Source: Planctomycetota bacterium
GTDB taxonomy: Bacteria > Planctomycetota > UBA11346
DNA: 8,943 nucleotides
Assembly: GCA_013816415.1 (NCBI GenBank)
Contig: JACDEN010000080.1
Span: 1 to 8,943, forward strand
Direction of reading: 5' to 3'
Shown here piece by piece: positions 5,883-8,943 of the stretch; positions within the stretch are counted from its first letter, which is position 1; each line of letters starts with the position of its first letter. The translations under genes were made by a program, and so were the position numbers. The notes beneath the pieces are model-generated. The model saw only the letters and a list, made by a program, of their open reading frames with translations, was not told the origin of the DNA and did not search any database.

Positions 5883-6899
5883 TTATTTCCCGTCGGGAAC
5901 GACGAGCGTATCCGGGGTCGGCGGCGCCATGGTGTCGTCCATGGGTTCCGCGCGCTTCGGCTTCGGCTCGGAGTGGTCGGCGTCGCCGCCCGGCGTCACC
6001 TGCGGCATCGGCGCCGGGGTGAGCGGAGATGTGGACGATCCCGACGTGCGCGGGGTCGCGTCACCGAGCTTCGCGAGCACCGGCTGGATGCGCATGTCCT
6101 TGCTCGGGGTCAGCTGGCGCTGCCACGGCTGGTAGCCCTGGCGTTCGATGCGCACGGTCACCACCTTCTGCGGCAGCTGCAGCTTCATCGGCGTGGTGCC
6201 GAGGAAGCTGCCGTCGACGACGATGTCCGCGCGGGTGGGATCGCTGTCGACGTCGACGACGATGAAGCTGCCGCTCGCGGGAACCGCGACATCGTTGCTC
6301 TGGCTGGTGTACTTGATCAGCGCGCCGACCGCGGTGCTGCAGGCGTCCCAGGCGGCGAGGCTCTCGGGCTTCGAGGAATCGCTCATCAGCTTCGCCGATC
6401 CGCTTCCCGATGCCTGGCCGACTGCCTTCTTCAGGAAGACCACCTGGCCGCTGCCGTCGACCGCCTTCATCTCGACGGTCGCGAGGATGGTGCCCTGACG
6501 TTCATGCATGTCCGCGACGCCCTGGTTGCGCTTGATCTCGAGCACGCGCGTGAGGACGGTCAGGTACGCCCCGGCGGTGGCCGGGACCGGGCCGCGGCTC
6601 CAGTCCTGGGCATCGGAATCCGGCAGCTCCTCGCCCGCCTGGCCGTCGTAATCCTTGGTGAGCAGATCGATGCGCGAGGCGAGATCGAATGCGAATTGGA
6701 GGCGCGCCTCGGCATAGTCGGCGGCCAGAGGTCCCGCGGCGATGGGGGCGAACACGATCACGCGCTTCCCGGAATCCGCGGCCGATGGGGAAACGGTCGC
6801 GGGCTGGTCGTGCGGCGGCCACTTGTCGTGATCGCGGCGCATGCAGCCGGCGGCGAGGACGGTGAGTACGCAGATGCAGCCGATGATCGCGGATTTCAT
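5883..6899 (-). CDS. PEGA-domain lipoprotein
   Basis: Starting at 6899 gives a 338-residue protein with a textbook lipoprotein signal: MKSAIIGCICVLTVLAAGC, where the hydrophobic core ends in AAG and Cys19 is the lipidation site. Residues about 45-200 have the alternating pattern of the LpoB/CsgG-like periplasmic fold (for example TILATVEMKAVDGSGQVVF and a following Gly/Ser-rich loop), but this match is tentative. Residues about 211-278 form a PEGA domain: SDPTRADIVVDGSFLGTTP, VTVRIERQGYQPWQRQL. PEGA domains are small surface or envelope modules of unknown ligand. The C-terminus is Pro/Asp/Ser-rich and likely disordered. The frame is open up to 7079, but that extra 60-residue part is Arg-rich, lacks a signal sequence after its Met and overlaps fucU, so the signal-peptide Met is preferred. 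No Shine-Dalgarno precedes it. Its stop is 6 bp before bshA, so it probably leads the operon. Confidence 0.85.
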   Translation of the reverse strand: MKSAIIGCICVLTVLAAGCMRRDHDKWPPHDQPATVSPSAADSGKRVIVFAPIAAGPLAADYAEARLQFAFDLASRIDLLTKDYDGQAGEELPDSDAQDWSRGPVPATAGAYLTVLTRVLEIKRNQGVADMHERQGTILATVEMKAVDGSGQVVFLKKAVGQASGSGSAKLMSDSSKPESLAAWDACSTAVGALIKYTSQSNDVAVPASGSFIVVDVDSDPTRADIVVDGSFLGTTPMKLQLPQKVVTVRIERQGYQPWQRQLTPSKDMRIQPVLAKLGDATPRTSGSSTSPLTPAPMPQVTPGGDADHSEPKPKRAEPMDDTMAPPTPDTLVVPDGK

Positions 6900-7020
6900 G
6901 GCGCGGAGTATGGAGCGGAGGATGCCGAGGCAATGTCGGCCGCCGCCCAGACGGGCCCCCGCCCCCCGCATTTGACTCGGACGGTGGCGCCGATGTGCTC
7001 TCCGACCATCGGAGGCCGCC
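6900..7020. promoter_or_regulatory. divergent intergenic region between the lipoprotein operon and fucU
   Basis: This 121-bp gap should hold promoters in both directions. TTGACT at 6972-6977 on the plus strand resembles a -35 box, but no matching -10 box follows at 16-18 bp. GGAGG at 7011-7015, five bases before the fucU ATG, is a clear Shine-Dalgarno. A C/G-rich run at about 6950-6968 is present. I see no operator or riboswitch. Confidence 0.35.
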
Positions 7021-7452
7021 ATGCTCATCGGCATCTCACCGCTCCTCAGCCCGGACCTCCTGGCCGTGCTGTGCCGCATGGGACACGGCGATGAGATCGT
7101 CCTCGCCGACGCCCATTTCCCTGGTGAAAGCTACAACCAGCGGGTCCTGCGCGCCGATGGCCTGCGCATCCCGGCGCTGCTGGAAGCCATCCTCCCCCTG
7201 TTCGCCCTGGACGCCTACGTCGACACGCCGCTGGCCATGATGGCCGCTGTCGCCGGAGACCGTCTCGATCCCTCGGTGGAGAGCGCCTACCGCGCCGCCA
7301 TCGACCGCCACTGGCCAAAGACCCCGCCGATCGCACGCATCGAGCGCTTCGCATTCTACGAACGCGCGCGCGGGGCGTTCGCGGTGCTGATGACGGGGGA
7401 GACGGCGACGTATGGGAATGTCATTTTAAAAAAAGGTGTGACTTCGGTTTAG
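7021..7452 (+). CDS. fucU: L-fucose mutarotase FucU (RbsD/FucU family)
   Basis: The 143-residue protein is close to FucU in length and sequence. FucU interconverts the alpha and beta anomers of L-fucose in the cytoplasm, feeding fucose catabolism; some members act on other pyranoses such as ribose. Conserved motifs are ISPLLSPDLLAVLCRMGHGD (5-24) with the catalytic-type His22, DAHFPGES (30-37), RADGLRIPALLEAILPLFALD (44-64), RFAFYERARGAF (109-120) with Tyr113, and TGETATYGNVILKKGV (125-140). The ATG has a good Shine-Dalgarno. It lies alone on the plus strand between divergent and convergent neighbours, with no fucose isomerase, kinase, aldolase or transporter in the window. The last codons include a T4A7 tract at 7424-7434. 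The call is strong for the family; fucose as the actual sugar is inferred. Confidence 0.93.
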   Translation: MLIGISPLLSPDLLAVLCRMGHGDEIVLADAHFPGESYNQRVLRADGLRIPALLEAILPLFALDAYVDTPLAMMAAVAGDRLDPSVESAYRAAIDRHWPKTPPIARIERFAFYERARGAFAVLMTGETATYGNVILKKGVTSV

Positions 7453-7454
7453 AA

Positions 7455-7586
7455 GGTTCTGGGTTCTGGGTTCTGCATTCTGGGTCGACAGACGGTCGAG
7501 AAGCGGCCTGGGCTGCTGCAGAGAGTGCAATGGAAACGCGGTCGTCCGCCGTCCCACACAGAACACAGAACCCAGAACCCAGAACC
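7455..7586. repeat. inverted pair of tandem heptamer arrays
   Basis: The left arm (7455-7482) is three copies of the heptamer GGTTCTG followed by CATTCTG; the right arm (7559-7586) is the reverse complement of the same array with TGTTCTG as its variant unit. The arms match at 26 of 28 positions and enclose 76 bp with no gene and no obvious motif beyond a repeated GGTCGA (about 7483-7499). It fills nearly the whole gap between the convergent genes fucU and gspE/pilB: fucU ends 3 bp before it and the ATPase gene ends about 10 bp after it. It recalls the heptamer repeats (STRR) of cyanobacteria in unit length only. It may end transcription from both sides. Confidence 0.8.
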
Positions 7587-7596
7587 CTCCCGTTCC

Positions 7597-8943
7597 CTAC
7601 CCCGCTCCCGCAACCGCCGGCGCCGTCGGTTCCTCAGCAGCTTCCGTCGACGGGCCCTTCTTCGGGAGCTCCGAGCGGTCGATGTCTTCGCCGACGGTAT
7701 GGCGCATCACCTCTTCGACGGTGGTGACGCCGCGCATCGCGTTCAGCAGTCCGCATCGCCGCAGGGTGATCATGCCGGTCTCGACCGCCTTCTTGCGGAT
7801 CTCGATCGCGGTGCCGCCGGCGATGATGACGCGGCGCAGGGCGTCGTTCATCTCAAGGCATTCGACCAGCGCGAAGCGGCCCTTGTAGCCGCCCGAGCAC
7901 AGGCTGCAGCCGACCGGCTTCCACAGCTTCAGGCCTTCGATCTCCTCCGGCAGGTAGCCGATCTCGAGCAGCTGGTCGCGGCTGGGGTATTCGCCCTTGG
8001 GCATGTCGATGCGGCAGTTCTTGCACAGGCGCCGGCCGAGCCGCTGCGCGAGGATGGCGAGCACGGTGGACGCGCACAGGAACGGTTCGATGCCCATGTC
8101 GAGGATGCGCGAAATGGTCGACGGCGCGTCATTGGTATGCAGGGTAGAGAGCACCAGATGTCCGGTGAGCGCTGCTTTCACAGCGATCTCGATCGTCTCC
8201 TGGTCGCGGATCTCGCCGATCATGATGGTGTCGGGGTCCTGGCGCAGCAGCGCGCGCAGCGCGGTCGCGAAGGTCAGGCCGCGCTTGGGATTGACGTGGC
8301 ATTGATTGATGCCTTCGATCTCGTATTCGACCGGATCCTCGACGGTGTTGACGTTGTCCTCGATGGTCATCACCGATTTCAGGCACGAATACAGAGTGGT
8401 GGATTTGCCCGAGCCGGTCGGGCCGGTGACCAGCATCATGCCATAGGGCGAACTCAGCGCGCGGTTGAGGATGTCCAGGGTCTGCTGCTCGAAGCCGATC
8501 TCCTTCATGTCCTTGAGGTTGCCCTTGGCGAGCAGACGCATGCACACCTTCTCGCCGTGCACCACCGGCAGCGAGTTGACGCGGATGTCGACCTTCTTGC
8601 CTTCCATCGACACCTGGATGCGCCCGTCCTGCGGCTTGCCGCGCTCGGCGATGTTCATGGTGTCGGTCATGATCTTCAGGCGCGAGACCATGGCGCGCTC
8701 GAGCCGCTTCGGAAGGTCGAGGACTTCCACCAACACGCCGTCGATGCGCAGACGGACGCGCACGCGTTTCTCGAACGGCTCGATGTGGATGTCGGAGGCG
8801 CCGCGCTTGATCGCGGTCGAGAAGATCTGCTTCACCACCTTCACCGCCGGGGAGTCGTCGCCGCCGGTGGTCAGGTCGGCGTCGTCCTTGTCGTCGTCCT
8901 CGGTCTTCTTCGCGTCCTGGAGCGTCAGATCGTCGTCCAACGT
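7597..8943 (-). CDS. GspE/PilB-type secretion or type IV pilus assembly ATPase, N-terminus cut off
   Basis: The frame runs off the right edge, so the N-terminal domain (typically 100-180 residues) is missing; 449 residues are visible. Counting from the TTG codon at 8940: KRGASDIHIEPFEKRVRVRL (45-64) opens the N2 domain, then Walker A GPTGSGKS (173-180), the Asp box with VEDPVEYEIEG (200-210), Walker B IMIGEIRD (239-246) and the His box TGHLVLSTLHT (259-269). Two pairs of cysteines (306/309 and 345/348) form the zinc-binding C-terminal element found in GspE and PilB but absent from PilT, so it should be an assembly rather than retraction motor. It forms a cytoplasmic hexamer that drives pilus or pseudopilus assembly by ATP hydrolysis. 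The last 28 residues (after GEDIDRSELPKKG) are a Pro/Ala/Glu-rich tail. The acidic stretch before SPAVKVV (about 2-29) is a linker, not the true start. No other pilus or secretion gene is visible, so GspE and PilB cannot be separated. Confidence 0.93.
   Translation of the reverse strand, partial: TLDDDLTLQDAKKTEDDDKDDADLTTGGDDSPAVKVVKQIFSTAIKRGASDIHIEPFEKRVRVRLRIDGVLVEVLDLPKRLERAMVSRLKIMTDTMNIAERGKPQDGRIQVSMEGKKVDIRVNSLPVVHGEKVCMRLLAKGNLKDMKEIGFEQQTLDILNRALSSPYGMMLVTGPTGSGKSTTLYSCLKSVMTIEDNVNTVEDPVEYEIEGINQCHVNPKRGLTFATALRALLRQDPDTIMIGEIRDQETIEIAVKAALTGHLVLSTLHTNDAPSTISRILDMGIEPFLCASTVLAILAQRLGRRLCKNCRIDMPKGEYPSRDQLLEIGYLPEEIEGLKLWKPVGCSLCSGGYKGRFALVECLEMNDALRRVIIAGGTAIEIRKKAVETGMITLRRCGLLNAMRGVTTVEEVMRHTVGEDIDRSELPKKGPSTEAAEEPTAPAVAGAG

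Noticed and set aside
6972..7000. TTGACT as a fucU promoter -35 box
   Set aside because: No acceptable -10 box lies 16-18 bp downstream, so it is only noted, not called.
6900..7079. Upstream 60-residue extension of the PEGA lipoprotein reading frame
   Set aside because: It is Arg-rich, overlaps fucU and its Shine-Dalgarno, and would bury a good lipoprotein signal peptide inside the protein.
5127..7094. Plus-strand open frame of about 655 codons opposite bshA and the lipoprotein
   Set aside because: Rich in Arg, His, Leu and Asp with no recognisable domain; both minus-strand genes have clear families and tight operon spacing.
7455..7586. CRISPR array
   Set aside because: Units are 7 bp, contiguous without spacers and inverted between arms, unlike CRISPR repeats.

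Overview
The window is about 9 kb of GC-rich bacterial chromosome with eight complete or nearly complete genes, one small gene that is easily missed, and a gene cut off at each edge. A Hanks-type Ser/Thr kinase fused to a membrane segment and a long TPR tail, a PEGA lipoprotein and a bacillithiol-type glycosyltransferase fit a high-GC member of the Planctomycetota or a related PVC-like lineage. That assignment is inference: there is no rRNA or other marker gene here. Most start sites lack a Shine-Dalgarno (SD) sequence; only the small acidic gene and fucU have a clear one.

Layout. 2-190 (+) is the 3' end of a gene, possibly dnaX. 192-2882 (+) is the kinase, one base further on. 2883-3226 is an intergenic stretch between convergent genes. 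It holds a duplicated 21-bp motif and a 184-bp element with a 26-bp inverted repeat at its ends, an internal direct repeat and several hairpins. 3227-3397 (-) encodes a 56-residue, extremely acidic protein with a good ribosome binding site. 3398-3601 is a divergent control region. 3602-4153 (+) is mogA (molybdenum cofactor). It converges, with a 3-bp gap, on a minus-strand cluster transcribed in the order PEGA lipoprotein (6899-5883), bshA (5876-4722) and GNAT acetyltransferase (4714-4157), with gaps of only 6 and 7 bp. 6900-7020 is a second divergent region, leading to fucU (7021-7452, +). Between fucU and the convergent gspE/pilB ATPase (7597 to the right edge, -) lies an inverted pair of heptamer arrays (7455-7586).

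How the genes relate. The protein genes are mostly housekeeping or accessory and do not form one pathway: signalling (kinase), cofactor synthesis (MogA), low-molecular-weight thiol synthesis (BshA), envelope (PEGA lipoprotein), sugar epimerisation (FucU) and type II secretion or type IV pilus assembly (GspE/PilB). The lipoprotein-bshA-GNAT set is probably one operon.

The least explained material is non-coding. Both long gaps between convergent genes contain a long-armed inverted repeat of a different type, and the 3045-3228 element could fold into a long stem closing a row of hairpins. It is the best candidate for something undescribed: a small mobile or REP-like element, a structured RNA, or a bidirectional terminator.
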